From Nymphaea colorata (Eukaryota > Streptophyta > Magnoliopsida > Nymphaeales > Nymphaeaceae): a DNA stretch of 64,000 nucleotides. Below are positions 36,049-51,000 of this stretch, piece after piece (position 1 is the first letter of the stretch; each line of letters starts with the position of its first letter). Position numbers and translations under genes: made by a program. The notes beneath the pieces are model-generated. The model had not been told where the DNA came from. It was given only the letters and a program-made list of their open reading frames with translations, and did not search any database. Where the stretch lies: the NCBI RefSeq assembly GCF_008831285.2, contig NC_045139.1, positions 24,408,412 through 24,472,411 of the forward strand, read 5' to 3'.

Positions 36049-39000
36049 ATTGTCACAAAAAATGTGTACGGGTATTATACAACGAGGAATTTCTCGGGTA
36101 TAATACGACAAAGTTATATATCTCGGGAGTAAAACGGGAAAATCTCAGCAAATTTTTAAAAGATTTAAAACATTTAATAAATCTTAAAAAATTTAAAAAA
36201 AATAAAAAATCATAAAAAATGCAAAACAAACGCATATAATACGTGTTTTTTTCACGTTTTTTATTTTCTGGCATTTTTTTAAGGAAGACACATTTTTTTC
36301 ACGTTTAATACGACTGACTCTGTTTTTGCGTATTATACGTGTTTTTTGTGACAGTGGTATGTATGCATTCACACACACAAAATATGAGTTTGCCATGTCC
36401 AAGCCGTGTTCTGCACCCACACGGGCCACACCCATGTCCAGCCCTGTCAACACAGGTGCGGCACCCTTCCAGGTGTGTCCTTGTGACATATCAGGATTGG
36501 GATATGATTCCACAGTCATGTTCCTGAATTGGATCAAAAAGCATGAAAATGGAGGGTCACATTTGCTTGAACTGGAAGCTCCCTGTTGTAATGGTGGACT
36601 TTTTTCACGTATGTATATGTTTACGTAATATTCAAAAATGCCTTAAAAACTGATATTGGGAAATTATCACCTGGAACTTGTTTATCATCATACTGTGAAG
36701 ATCTTACTATCCTACTTTCTTTATTCAGACAACTATTTTGTAACCTTGGGGCTGTGAATTCTTTAGTAATGCAATGAAATTGCTTCATCTCTTGGTTTCT
36801 TTGCTTGTTTCTTCCTTTTTCTTTGATTAATAAGATGGGTGGGCTACTGTCTACATGGGCATATTGTATGACCCAGTAAAAGCTTTTCCTTTTGCTTGTA
36901 ATGCATGCAATTTTCATGCCTCCTCACTTCTCTATCTGTTTCTGGCCCTAGCAAGTTGTGCCTAACAATTTCCTGTGAGGAGAAAAAGAATATGAAAACA
37001 TTTCTGTTGTACTCCGTAGCGGGTAAACTCATAATCTAATTTAACTATGATGAACCATTAGAGTATTATACTTGTTCCACTAGTTTATTCTTTTCTAGCT
37101 CAAAACAATGAAGAGTTAGATCAAGCTCTATCCCCCGAGCCAAGTGGAGCATATGATCAAGTACTAAGAACTTGAATGAGGTTAACAAGTACACTTCTAT
37201 TTCTAGAGCTTTTCTCTTAGCCTACCATTTAATGCATTTGGCATTTATACACTTTGTTGCTATGTCACATTACATGATGTGTGTTGATGGGGATCATAGT
37301 CATAATGTTCTTGGAAATTTGTCAACAATTTTTTATTTTGGATTTTTTTTTTCAAAATGTAGGGTTTCTTGGAAAATATTCAAAAAATCTCAGAAATTTT
37401 AAAACTTGAAAAATATAAAAGACAGAGAGTAAGAAGACAGTAGGTTCTGTGTTATTTTGCTTACAAAAGTATAGAGAAACAAGAAAGAAAACTTTTCGGA
37501 AACATAAAACAAACACCCAAAATCATATGCTTAAAAGGGAGAATGGACTTTTTTTTTTTCAAATTCCAAGAAAATATTGGGAATATCTGGGAATCTGTTG
37601 GGATATTTCTTTTATCAATATTTTGAATAGTAGGATATTTTGATGATATTGTCAACTAGCTTAAAAATGGTGATAGTAGTTTTTCTTTCAAACTATCAGT
37701 GATATTTGTGATTCAGAAAGGGGTACAACCATTTTCAGGAAGTTTCACGTGTACGTTTTACATAAGAAGAAATGTGATTAGAATTAGACAGCTGCATCCA
37801 TTTGAAATAGTCCAATGGACCAATACTTTTTTCTTCTGACTCCTTTAGTGACTTGTTTATTTCCTGTTTGGCTGTTTCGTTCATGGCTGTTGATAGATTG
37901 TGGGTTTCGGGTCCGGATCCATACCCGACCCGCCTTGTAGCCCGTTTTGGGCTCTACTTAAGTCATGTAACCCTAATCCTTAAGGGTTAATGATAATCTT
38001 AAGTGAGAGAGAGTCTGGCTGCTAGTGGGCACCAACTCCTCCTCATTCGTGGTTTTTTCTCCCTCGTGTTGAGGGTTTTCCACGTTACATCGTGATCATT
38101 GCTTCTCTTCCTCTTCTTCTTGTTCGTATCTCTACATGGTATCAGAGCCGTGAAGTTCCGGCGTTTTTGGTTGTCTTTTGCCCGTGTTAGAGGAGAATCG
38201 CCCGACACTGTTCATCGTCTCGCCCGTGCCCGACGCTCGTGCCCGAGCGTCGTCTGTCGTCCCGCCGCCGTCTCCGCCCAGCGCCGCCCTGATCAACGCC
38301 GATCAGGATTCCGCCGTCTCCGCCTAGCGACAACCGGCCCAGCGACGCCCTGATTAGCGCAGCCGCTTCCGCCCAGCGTCGGCCTGCCCAGCGGCGTTCC
38401 CGTTCTGCTGCTTCCGCCCAGCGTCGGCCTGCCCAAACGACGACCTGTCCAGCGGCGGTCTTTTTCCGCCCAACGCCGTGTCCTTTTCCGGCGCCGTGCC
38501 GCTCTGCCTGGTCTGTTTCCGCCCAGCGCCGCGCCGACTGCCTGGTCTGTTCCCGCCCAGCGCCGCGCCGCTTTGCCTGGTTCTGTTTCCTGCTCTCTGT
38601 CCGTTTTTTGGTGTTGTATCGTGTGATTGCTTCTTGCTGTCCTTGCTGCCTACTGGTCTGTGATTATGGCAGCCTCTTCCTCGTCAACCGTCAACACCAA
38701 TCCCACTGAAATAGGGGCTTTTAGAACGGAGAATGTTCCCATGCAGGTCATCACTCTTCGCCTCACCAAGGATAATTATTTCTCGTGGTCGCCTGCTATG
38801 ACCATGGGGATTGCTGGTCGTGGTCGCATGGCCTATATTGATGGGAGCAACCCCGAACCAGCAAGAACAAGTGATGTGTGGCATACTTGGTTTCTTGAGG
38901 ATAATCAAGTGAAAACTTGGATTGTCAATTCTGTTTCCGCCGATATTCAGCCCCTTATCCTTCGGAAGAAGACTGCTAGAGACATGTGGGTGGTCCTCGA

Positions 39001-42000
39001 GCAAATGTATGGCCAAAAGAAGACCGCAATTCGTACTTACCAAGTAATGAAGACAGTCTATGGCATTCGACAAGGGACCTCGTCTGTTGCAGAGTACTAT
39101 GGGGCTTTGAAAGCCAAGTGGGAAGAGCTTGACTATCATTCTGATATTCCTTGGCATTGTCCCCATGATCAGGCGCTCTATGTTGCTCATGAATGGGAAA
39201 ACAGGGTGTTCCTATTTTTAGCAGGTTTAAATGATGAGTTTGAAGGTGTTCGAAGTCAGATTTTGAATTCAGGGGAGGTGTCCAGTATTGAAGATGTGTA
39301 CTCCTGTGTTGAAGCGGAAGAACAGCGAAGGCTTGTTACAAAAGAAGGGAAGAGGGAACTTGTGCCCTATAACGAGAGATCTGCTCTCGTGAGTCGTGGT
39401 CCTGGCGGCCCATCTAGGTCTCTTCGCCGGTGCACTCACTGCAAGAAGACAGGTCACACTGTGGATTATTGCTGGGATCTTCATCCAGAAAAGAAGGGGA
39501 ACAGAGGGAGATCTTTGACTGGGAGAACGCCCGTGTCTGAGGTGCAAGCCTCTAGTGGAGAAAAAGTCTCCATTTCTGCTGACCAGCTTCGTGAACTAAG
39601 GGCTTATTTGGGCAGGCTCGATGTCAACAAGACTGAGACCTCAGAGGGAACTACAGCTAATCATGCTCTTGCAGCTATTGGCAATCAAGGTAACTCTTCT
39701 GTGGGGGAATGGATTGTCGATAGTGGTGCTACTCATCACATGACAGGTAATCCAAAATTGTTTCATGAGTATAAGTTGTCCTCGGGAAGGGAACGTGTTT
39801 CTCTTGCAGATGGTTCCTCTACCTGTGTGGCAGGCGAAGGCACTCTGTCCTTGTTGGACAAATTTCATGTGCAGGGCGCTTTACATGTTCCCCAGTTTCC
39901 TTTAAATCTCTTATCAGTCAGTAGACTTACTAAAGAATTGAATTGTGAACTTATATTCTCTGCCGATCGTTGTGTTTTGCAGGACTTGGTGACAGGGAAG
40001 AGGATTGGGATTGGTTTAGCTTCTGATGGATTATATCGTCTTCCCATACGTGTGGCTACTGCTCTGTTGACAGCGATCCGCAAGACAGATAAGAGAAGAG
40101 AAGATTGTCTTCAGTCTTTTATGTACTGGCATGAACGTTTTGGGCATTTACCTTTTGGGATTTTGAAACATTTGTTTCCAGACTTGTGTTCCTCCTTTGA
40201 TGTGTCTTCCATTTCTTGTGATGTTTGTCAGTTTGCCAAACATGTGAGGGCTTCGTACCCTCTTTCTTCTAGTTGTGCTAATGAAGCTTTTTCTCTGATT
40301 CACTCTGATGTATGGGGACCTTCGGGCATTCATACCCGTCAAGGTTTCCAGTATTTTATCACTTTCATTGATGATTTCTCTCGTGCTACATTTATATACT
40401 TGTTAAAAGACCGCAGCGAGGTTCCTCGAATCATCGAGACATTTATTCTTCTTGTGCATACCCAGTATGGTGCGAATGTTAAAACTTTCAGGTCCGATAA
40501 TGCCCGTGAGTACATGTGTCGGCCTGTTGAGGAGTTTCTTAGACAACGGGGGATTGTTCACGAGACATCCTGTAGTTACACCCCCCCTCAAAATGGGGTA
40601 GCTGAAAGGAAAAATCGTCAACTTCTTAATGTCACCAGGGCTCTTTTGTTTCAGAGAAATCTTCCTAAACACTATTGGGGTGATGCAGTTCTTACTAGTG
40701 CCTATCTTATTAACCGCATGCCCAGTCGTGTTTTGAATGGTAGGACTCCCCACTCGTTGCTTCCTGGCAGTCGTCCACCATTTCCTCTTCCTCCTCGTGT
40801 TTTTGGTTGTGTATGTTTTATCCATGATCACAGTCCAAATGTCAAGAAACTTGATCCTAGGTCTATCAAAGGTGTCTTTGTTGGATACTCCCCTACGCAA
40901 AAAGGATACAAATGTATTGATCCTATTACTGGTCGAGCTTATGTTACGAGGGATGTTACCTTCTTGGAACATGCCTCTTACTTTGGTGTGAATCCTCTTC
41001 AGGGGGAGCAGTCTGTGGGCAGGGAAGAGTATTCTCAGAGACAGGAACTTCAGTTTATAGATTTTTTGGACTACAAGAAAACAGAATCACTTAATACTGT
41101 TGATGTGCCTGAGAATGAGGAAAGGGGTGACAATAGCATTGAGAAGGAAGGCCCTCAGTTGTTTGGACAGTTCTACTCTAGACGAGGTACTCGGACAGAG
41201 GTGATGACTTGTGATGCTAGATCTACTTCCAATCCCAATGCCACTCCTTCCCTGGATGAACCAAGTCCTACCGAGGAGACCGTGGAGACCCATGATGAGG
41301 TTGAAAAGAAGAATGACGATCTTCCCATTGCCCTGAGAAAGGGTGTCAGGTCATGTACTCAACACCCTATTGGTAATTTTGTTTCTTATTCCAGACTTGG
41401 GAAAGATTACAAGTGTTTTGTTTCTACTCTTTCTTTGGCTGTGATTCCCAGGACTGTCGCTGAAGCTCAAAGTGACTCCAAGTGGGCCGATGCAATGAAA
41501 GAAGAAATAGATGCCCTAAGAAGAAACTTGACATGGAAAGTGGTGAAGATTCCTGAAGCCGCTCACCTAGTTGGATCCAAATGGGTGTATACCATCAAGT
41601 ACAAACCAGATGGGAGTGTTGAAAGATATAAAGCTCGACTTGTGGCCAAGGGGTTTAGCCAGAAATATGGAATTGATTACTTGGAAACCTTTGCTCCTGT
41701 TGCGAAAATGAAGACTGTGAGGGTGGTCATATCCCTAGCTGTGATGAAGGAGTGGAAGATGTATCAACTGGATGTTAAGAATGCATTCCTCAATGGTGAC
41801 CTCGAAGAAGAAGTATATATGCATATGCCTCCAGGATATGAAGAACCAGAAATGTGTTGTAAGCTGAAAAAGGCATTGTATGGCCTTAAGCAATCGCCCA
41901 GAGCGTGGTTTGAACGACTGAGAAGAGTGATGATACGTCATGGATACAAACAAGGAAATGGAGATCACACTCTGTTTGTGAAGAAGAAGGAGAGCAAGGT

Positions 42001-45000
42001 TACTCTCCTGCTCGTCTACGTAGATGACATGATTGTTACTGGAGATGATGAGGAAGAGATTATCAAGCTAAAAGGGTTACTGGCTACAGAATTCGACCTC
42101 AAAGATCTTGGAAAACTAAGGTATTTTCTTGGTATGGAGGTTGCTAGGTCTAGTACTGGTCTTGTACTAAACCAAAGGAAATATACATTAGACCTGCTGG
42201 AAGAAACTGGTAAATTGGGATGTAGACCTACTCCTACCCCTTTTGACACTGGGCACAAGTTGAGTCTCAGAGATGGAGAGCCTCTCTGTGAAGAAGACAA
42301 GGGAAGATATCAACGTTTGGTTGGGAAGCTAATTTATCTTACCCTCACGAGACCTGATATCACCTTTGCGGTGAATGTTTTGAGCCAATTCATGCATGCG
42401 CCAACCGATGCACATCTGAAGGCTGTGGACAGAGTGCTATGCTACCTGAAGAAAAATCCTGGTAAGGGACTCCTGTATGTGAAACAAGAGACTGTGGAAA
42501 TCGAGGGCTATTCTGATGCGGATTGGGCAGGTTGTGGTGATACCAGACGATCCACTACAGGGTACTGTGTCTACTTGGGAGGAAACCTTGTTGTATGGAG
42601 GAGCAAGAGACAGAATGTTTGCTCTAGATCCAGTGCAGAGGCAGAATATAGGGCAGTTGCTATGGGAGTGTCAGAGTTATTATGGTTGAAGATATTGTTG
42701 ACTGACATTGGAATAGAGATTGAAGGACCTATGAAGATGTATTGTGATAACAAGTCTGCAATCAACTTAGCCAACAATCCTGTACTTCACGACAGAACAA
42801 AACATGTTGAAATTGATCGTCACTTCATTCGGGAAAGGATTGATGCGAAAGAGTTGATCTTACCTTACATGAAGTCTGAAGACCAAACTGCTGATGTTCT
42901 GACGAAAGCTCTTCCTTCAGCTTCATTTGAGAGGAATGTATCCAAGTTGGGCATGTTTGATATGTACGCCCAACTTGAGGGGGAGTGTTGATAGATTGTG
43001 GGTTTCGGGTCCGGATCCATACCCGACCCGCCTTGTAGCCCGTTTTGGGCTCTACTTAAGTCATGTAACCCTAATCCTTAAGGGTTAATGATAATCTTAA
43101 GAGAGAGAGAGTCTGGCTGCTAGTGGGCACCAACTCCTCCTCATTCGTGGTTTTTTCTCCCTCGTGTTGAGGGTTTTCCACGTTACATCGTGATCATTGC
43201 TTCTCTTCCTCTTCTTCTTGTTCGTATCTCTACAATGACCATGACCATAGAAAAAACTTTAATGGAGATAAAAGTTTGTATAAAGGAATGAATGGGATTG
43301 AGGCACATTTCTGACCTTTAACACCTCTTTAGGCAAACATAGGGCAGTGTTATCATGAAGTTAATCTTCTGTAAACTATGTTAATGTTAGTGTCCACATT
43401 AGGGTTGCACAACAAGTTGAGCTACTTGAGCTCATCCTGTTTAATAAAGGAGTTGAGCGCAAGTCAAAACCTAAACTTGTTTTTCTTAACGAGTCAAGCT
43501 TGTGCTCTATGAGTAAGCTTGTTTAAAACATATATGTACGTATTTTTCATAGTAGTAACACAAATAGTTCTTTTTGGTGTACTGGATGTCTTCTTTGTCT
43601 TTGTAAAGTAGGTCCTCATTTCAAATCCCCTTGTTCCCTTTCATTTTAAAATAATAAGACATTTTAATGCTTGGCTCTTCTAAACTTGAGGTTAGTCGAT
43701 TTCGAGCAGGTTGAGTTGAACAGTGCTTGAGCCACTGAACCTGAGTTCTACTTGAGTTTGAGCAAAATTCAAGCTGATCCAAGTCTGCTCATAAATACCC
43801 TTGATTCACATCCACAATAATGGATAAAGTGACTATTTTTCAATATTATTAATAAAGGTCTGATCACCAAATACTTAGAAGGGACTTCCAAGGGTTGGAT
43901 CTCTATAGTTCATGGAGCTAGTGGTGTAAAATATCTTCATCAGTTTAATTTTCAAAATATTCATGTTTATAGAGATGCAAGCACAGACTGGATACTATTA
44001 AAGTCGCTCCAAATAAGTCCAAATAACTTATATAACCTTTTTCATTATTTTGATGCATGTGCATTATCATGGTTGTGTCTGGTAAATGGTAATGAACTGC
44101 CTGCAAAATTTTCTTCTCATGTCCCAAGTGAGCAACATACAGTATTAGGTTCTTATTGTTAGCACACCAAGTTCATAGTAGATTGTGCTCTTATGACATA
44201 GTATGTGCCCTATCTGTTCAATTGAAAAATAATGAGCATGTCTAACTGTCGATAGCTTTGGCCTGTGGCTCACATGACGAGTGGCAACAAACTTGTACAG
44301 TGTGTCAAAAATCCTTCTCCTGGGATTAATAATCAACAAAATAATTTTTTGTTTTTCATATTCATGTTTCTATTGATAGAGATTGGTTGCGTACTTGTGG
44401 GAGTGGCTCGAATCCCTTCTCACGGAAAAGAGCAACTGACCTTCACCGTTCTTGGAAACGCCTATGTGGGGCGATCTGGAGGAAGAGGATAAGATCAGCC
44501 CTATGCCCCCCTATCCCTGAAAAAAAAACAAATTATATCATTGGCTATAGCAGGGGGGTTCAGGAAGGCAGGTTAGTTGGTCGTCTCCTTCCTGCACAAC
44601 AGCCAAACCAAAAAAGAGAATCTCATAAGGGCAGGATCTGGTATTTGGATGTTCCAAAGTCCAATCTGGCGGTTTTCATCAAGGTTCACTTTCACTGGAG
44701 GTCTTAATTAAGATGAGCTACCTCTTCACAAAGCAGAATCAGAAATTAGACTCCACAGATTGACTATCTTGTTGTAACAGAAGTTCATCATCACTGGATA
44801 TAAGCTACTACAATAAACTGAATACAATTCAAAAATCTGATGGTTGTTTTACCCTAGCAGTTGTTTCAACTCTTTCTTTGTACTTTTCCATTCCAGAAAG
44901 CAATTTTTTGCCATTTTATTTTACCATTCGTACTTTGAACTTTCATCCTATTTGTTGCCATAGTAACATTATTGGGATTGGTTTTATGTGGGACTGTAGT

Positions 45001-48000
45001 GATCTGGTGATGTTGTTGTCGTTTTCCTGTCCTAATTTACCTGTAAATTTCTTGGTTGGCCAGTTGAGGCCCTTTACAGATTGGAGAACTTAGGTTCAAA
45101 CTTATAGAAATTGCTAGTGTTGCATCTTCCAATTTTTAAGAAGCTGCTCCCTAGAATTTATCTAATTTGGTTCCAATCTATCTAGAACTCAAACATTTTG
45201 AGGGTAGAATGTAAAGGAGATTCTAGTAGTACTGGATATAATAATATCTATTATGTACTTGTTCTGGACAGTTGGCATGTATCTCAGTAATACATCCTTT
45301 GATGACCTTTTTATTTCCTTGTTTTCCTTTTCTTTTACTATGTCCACTGCAGGAAAAGCCTCACATGTTCAAATTCATTCCGAACAAGAAGCAGGTATAT
45401 GGTTATTTAAAGGGCTTCGCTCTTAGCAGGTTGATGGTTTTTACTGAGCCACAGATGTAAATTTTTAGGTCAAGGCAGCTAATGGACTTCTGAGGAAAAT
45501 GTCACAGAGGCACAAAAAAAGAACAGTTCATGGAGTTCCAGTATTTACTGCCCAAAATCTGAGCATTGCAATTGCGACCACTGAAGGGATAAAATGGTAT
45601 GTTTGCTTATGTATGTTCTTTTTTGCTATACATTTGTTATGACTTTAAATTTTATGTTCATTAGGTTAATTACTGAGGATATTATGAGGTTGGCTGATCG
45701 TCCTTGTTTAACAGTAAACTCCTTTTGATATTACTTATCATACACTGGACAATTTACTTTTGAAACTTTGATGGCAACTCTCAGGGCTTGCTAATTCAAC
45801 TTCTGGTCTTCAATTAGGTACAAGCCATATTTCTTTGACAAAGGTTTGCTTGATAATATTCTGGAAGCATCCATTGATCAGCACTTTCATACCTTAATCC
45901 AAAACCGGCATATGCAACGCAGAAGGGATGTGATAGATGATAACTTCCCAGCAGAGATGGTTGATGATAGCATTGATAGCCTCTTGGAACCTCCAGAGGT
46001 AAAATTGTAGTTCAAACACTTGCACCTGATGGTGTCCTCTTATGAAATTGTTTTCCTTCATTGAAGATGAATACATTTTTCATTCTGAATGTAATTATGA
46101 CGACTTTTCTGGTTGACCCACCTGTGGGATTACTGTTGCTAATTCTTATTGTTTAATGCTTCCTTGAAGAATATCCTATTTTTTGGTTAATCCTTTTATT
46201 TTTGCAATTCTTTCTTTGATTGACGTCATTTATCATTTATAATCTTCATGATCAAACCTTCATAATATCTGCAAATGTTTATTAAACTATCTTCCCTTGA
46301 TTCTTCATTTGTTATTTTCAGGTCCATGAAATGCTGGAAGAAATGGGTTCTCCTGGAATACCTCTGAGTGTTGTATCAAAAGCTGCAGAAATCCAAGTCT
46401 TTGATGCTGTTGATAGGATACTATTGGGAAACAGATGGTTACGGAAAGCAACTGGTATCCAACCGAAATTCCCCTATCTCGTTGACTCATTTGAAGAAAG
46501 GTGATATGTCATCTATCTTTTTGCCTTTGACACTATATGGATTCAATTTTTGTTAGTCCTGCACATCCTAGATTATGGTAATCATAGGTGACCATTTGTT
46601 TACACAGCTACTGCTGCTTTTGTTGTCCATATTAATGATGATGATAATGTAGCAGCAATGATAGATTTCGTTTGTTTCAAAAATTTTCTTGTTTGTTTCC
46701 TTCCATTTTTGCAGCAAAATAGTTGAAAAACTGTCATCTCAATGATCATTGATCTCATATCTCTTTTTGGTTTTGTATTTTGAAGTTTTCAAATAATCAA
46801 GGTTTTCCTGATATTTTTCTGAGACAAACTATCTATTGAAAAAACTTATAAAATAAACTTGCTGAGAAGAATATTGGTGACCATGCTTTATGCTGAATGC
46901 ATATACATGAAGTAGACTGGAATTCTCTTGTTCATATTGTTCTCAAACTTAGATTGATCCACTTTTTTTATTGGATTTATGTTGAGATTCTGATCAAATG
47001 TGGTTCTCTTTGCATTTCTGCATGTAAGAAGCTTGCTTGACTTAGAGTTAGCTATTCTAAGATAGAGAAAAAATTGCTCAACACTGAAATATGTGATTAA
47101 GAAAATTTTGCATAAAAAGCAGAAAAAGGAGCATAAAGTTACACTCTGAAAAAAATCATTGTAACAATATTCAAGAGTTCTGTTTGGTTAGGTTTTAAGG
47201 GGTAAAAGGATTGCTATCTGTTGATGTACTTTTCGTGCAGTCCAAGTTTGGATATATCATATAAGTAGCTTAAATTCAAGATCACATCTGATATACTTTA
47301 ATTTTTTGTGCTCTAAATGCTTTCACACAAAAGAAAAGAATACTTTGCTGACATTGGAAAAGCAAGGAGTTTTTTTTTTAAATTATTTTTCTTATTTTTA
47401 TTAAGAAGACTTCTAGCCGTGTTTCAATCTTTTCTTATGGGATCCAATATTATTATACTTTGGATATGGATTCATTCCTACCTATTAGATTTCATTTCGA
47501 TAATCGGTCTGATTTGGATCTATTGCACATAACTGAAGTCTGGCCCATACTTTACCTATTTGCCACTTGCTTTTGGGTGAAATGTTTCTAAGGGTTTCAT
47601 GTGCAATTTCCTCCTTTATTTAGTAGACAGAATTATTGTGTGATCTATCTAAACTCTAAAGCATTGTCACAGAAACATGGTTTTTTTGAAAAAAAACCCA
47701 TTTTATATGTCAAAATTAGGTCAGCCGAAAAAAATCTGCAAAATTGACAGTCTTTTTTACAAAGACTCTAAAACAGAAAAAACTCCAAAAAAAAACACAA
47801 AAAATGGTTTTTTTCACCCGTTTTTGGGTGTTTTTGTGGTACCTTTTATTACTGCATTTTTGTTTTTGCATTTTATTTTTAAGATCTTTTTTTAATTTTT
47901 TTTTTAATAATTTGCCAAAATTTTCTGGAGAAAATGAACTTTGCCTTGTTATACCTAAGAAAAACCTCACTATTTAAAACCCATAACTGATGTTTGTGAC

Positions 48001-51000
48001 AACGATCTAAAGCTTCCATTGGTATGCAAATAATATCAGTGATATTTTTAATGTTAGATACAAAGAGCAAAACTATATCAGGAGAGTGTCAGGATAATTC
48101 ATAATTTCACCAAACGTATTTATTGTGATAATATTGCATTCTATCACCTGCACAATAATGTCAGATTTTCCTGTACCTTTAATTTTTTGACGTATAAGGT
48201 CATTAGAATTATAGTTTTACTATTCAAAATGCTACCTAAACCTCAAATTTTGAGATCTTATAAGTTTTTAAACCCATCTATGTTTTTCAGAAGCTATTAG
48301 ATACGTCTTTCTAAGCAAGGATAGAATTGTAAGAAAGAACACTAATGAGTGAGTATTTGGATTTTTTTCAATATTTTATAGAAATAAAAATGGATAGATG
48401 GATGCACTCCTCATGTGGTCACCTTTAGGGAGAAAATCTAACAGAGGAAGTAAAAAGAGGAAAGAAATAGAAGGAAGCAATAGGACATCAACCACAACAA
48501 ACGGCTGGTCCCAACTTCTCCTAGTGCCATTAGCAGCAATGTGGTGAAGAGGAGGAAGAGTGATGTAGCATTAGGTGGATCACTCTTAATTCTAAAGTTT
48601 CCCAACTCAATGAACTGAAGATGTATAAGAATTAAGAAATAACCTCACGGATTTGTTAATCAGAAGACCAACTTTAGAAACAATATAGGGAAGTAACCAA
48701 AAGGAAAGAAAGAGAAATTTAGGGTTATAAGGGAAATAATCTCTCTCAAAGTCGACAAAAGTTTTTCCTACTTAGCTATTGAACCTGATCGATCCACTAC
48801 CTTGGTTAGATCTGATTAAGCATGTGAAGAGCTATGTGCCCATTGTCTTTCCCCTTGCTGTGCTGGTAGACTAGTGAATTGATGTGTCTGCTTGACTAGG
48901 CTCTTGATCCATGCTATGTTTTCACTTAAGTGCTCTGCCACCCTTTTTTGTCTGGAGCAGATCTTCGGTTAATGTGAGTCCAAACTCCAAAGTACTTTTG
49001 GTATGCTTGATATTGTCCTTTGTTAGCTGGAAAAAATACAGCTTTAGCGAATTTAAAGTATGAAGTGTGCAAAATGATTAGAGACATTCAGATGCATGAT
49101 ATTTGCCATTAGCCAACAAGTTAATGTGTTATCATTCAGCTTTTAGAGGATTTTAAATAGACCACATTTGCTGACTTAGCTTTCTATCAGTCAAAGTACA
49201 AACTGAGAAACACGTTTGATGAAGATAGATCGTCACTAGATCTCCAATTTTTGAATTCAAAGGAGTAGGAGCTTGCTCAATTTGCTACTTATAGTTGGTA
49301 CGATCTCCTTGAGTTTGTGCTTGACTAAATGAATCTCGTTCATTTAGTCAACAATATCACCAATGATGGGTGCAGAAGGATTAACATGAAGGAAGGTCAC
49401 TGGCATCAACAAGGGAATGACCTTGCAGCACTTGAAACGTGATTATATCTGTAGACCTATTTACTGACATTTCCAAAATATGGAAAAATTATTTCTCGCA
49501 ATAATATGACAATAGTGTTCCAATGGTTTTCCTCATTTCATAAAAGAAAAAACCTGTTTTTGGATGTATTTTTAGTGTTTTTTTTATTTTGGAATTTCAT
49601 TTTTTTCAAATTTTTAACAATATATCTGTAAGGAAATTAATATAAATTGCTTAATTTCATATTTTTCTGCTTTTTATATATGTTTAACTTTTTTGAATTT
49701 CTGAGATCTTCCTCAAAATAATAACTTTGCTGAAAACTACTTGAGAAGAAAACTCACTGATAAAACCCCAAGAACTATATTCGTGATTATGAGTTTGAGC
49801 AGAGCCCACGATGAATGCCAAAATGGTCCTGAGACCTAATGTCCAGTTTGCAGTGATAGACCATGATCAACCGTGATCAAATCCACTTTTTTGAAATAGG
49901 GTGGCACAATAGGCAAAGCATATGTGATTGACTTGCAATGAATAAAAAAAGAGCGATTTTTTGGAACCTACGAACATCAACAAGAATAGAACCAAACCCT
50001 TTAACTGTTTGGGTCAATCCTACTACATAGCACAAAATACATACAAATGTCCCCAAGGGTGATCAAGGATGGCTAGGGGGTATAATGCTGATGCCCTTTC
50101 TAAATTCGGCATTCACCGCAGCTCTTGACAGATTGAAAAACATCACATCATAGTTTTGGCTACTATCATCATCATTTATGCATTTCAGCTGCTTAAATTT
50201 TTTTCATCATAAAAATTGTTACAGCGAGTTGTCTTAGAGAGAGAAAAACTTCTTATCAACTAACCCTAATCTCAATAATTAATAGATTAGGGCAGCGGTA
50301 GAGACTTACAAATGACATCAACCAAAAATAGAGAAATGTTTAAAAAAACTCCTAACTATTAAATATTGCAAAAGACCACCTAGAAACTTAAAGTCTTCTA
50401 ATTCAACAAAATTTAACAAAGTAAATAATCTTAGCAACTAACAATAATTTGAGTCAGATTTCTTACTAAATATGGAAAGAACATATGATGGTTTACAATA
50501 AAATTTTTAGTGGTTGTGACATTGTGCAACTATGTATGAGCACAATTCTTGAGCATGTCAATCTTCTTTTAATAGATTGCATATTACTCTTGGGTGTCAA
50601 ATTTAAACTATATGCTACATAATGACTCCAAGAAAGAGGAGATTGTTTCTCTTCGAATAACATTGCTAGACAACTACGGTAACAGGAACAGTCAGTATTT
50701 TTTTGCATCACATTTTCTTCATCCAATTCATCACTTTTATGAATTTACTTCTTTTAAATGCTCAACATCTTTATCCTCCCTAAATGCATCGACTATCTTT
50801 GAAAAAATTGGCTAATTAAATGAGTAAGCAAGAAAATTTACCAATGACTGCTTCTGCATATCCATCTAGCCCATGATAAACAATTGACGCCATGTTGTTT
50901 CTGCACAAATGCCTTTTTCTTTAACAAATCTTCAGATGACTTTTCTCCTCCACAAAGATGATTCTTTGTAGATTTTCCAAGTTATGAGGCACATAATCAG

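Larger units (their letters stand above)
37888..43234 (+). mobile_element. Complete Ty1/copia LTR retrotransposon
   Basis: 5347-bp element in intron 3 of the Tic22-like gene. 249-bp LTRs (37888-38136, 42986-43234) start TGTTGATAG, end TCTCTACA and differ at one base (TGAGAG versus AGAGAG near position 130 of the LTR). The PBS TGGTATCAGAGCC follows the 5' LTR directly and a purine tract precedes the 3' LTR. Flanks ATGGC (37883-37887) and ATGAC (43235-43239) are a target duplication with one mismatch. The gag-pol frame is fully open. It looks recently inserted and structurally complete. Confidence 0.95.

Noticed and set aside
38137..38149. tRNA-like word TGGTATCAGAGCC (also near 19508)
   Set aside because: These are primer-binding sites complementary to tRNA-iMet, not tRNA genes; no cloverleaf surrounds them.
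38684..42777. Many minus-strand open frames opposite the copia gag-pol
   Set aside because: They are antisense shadows of a well-supported coding frame and show no domain features.
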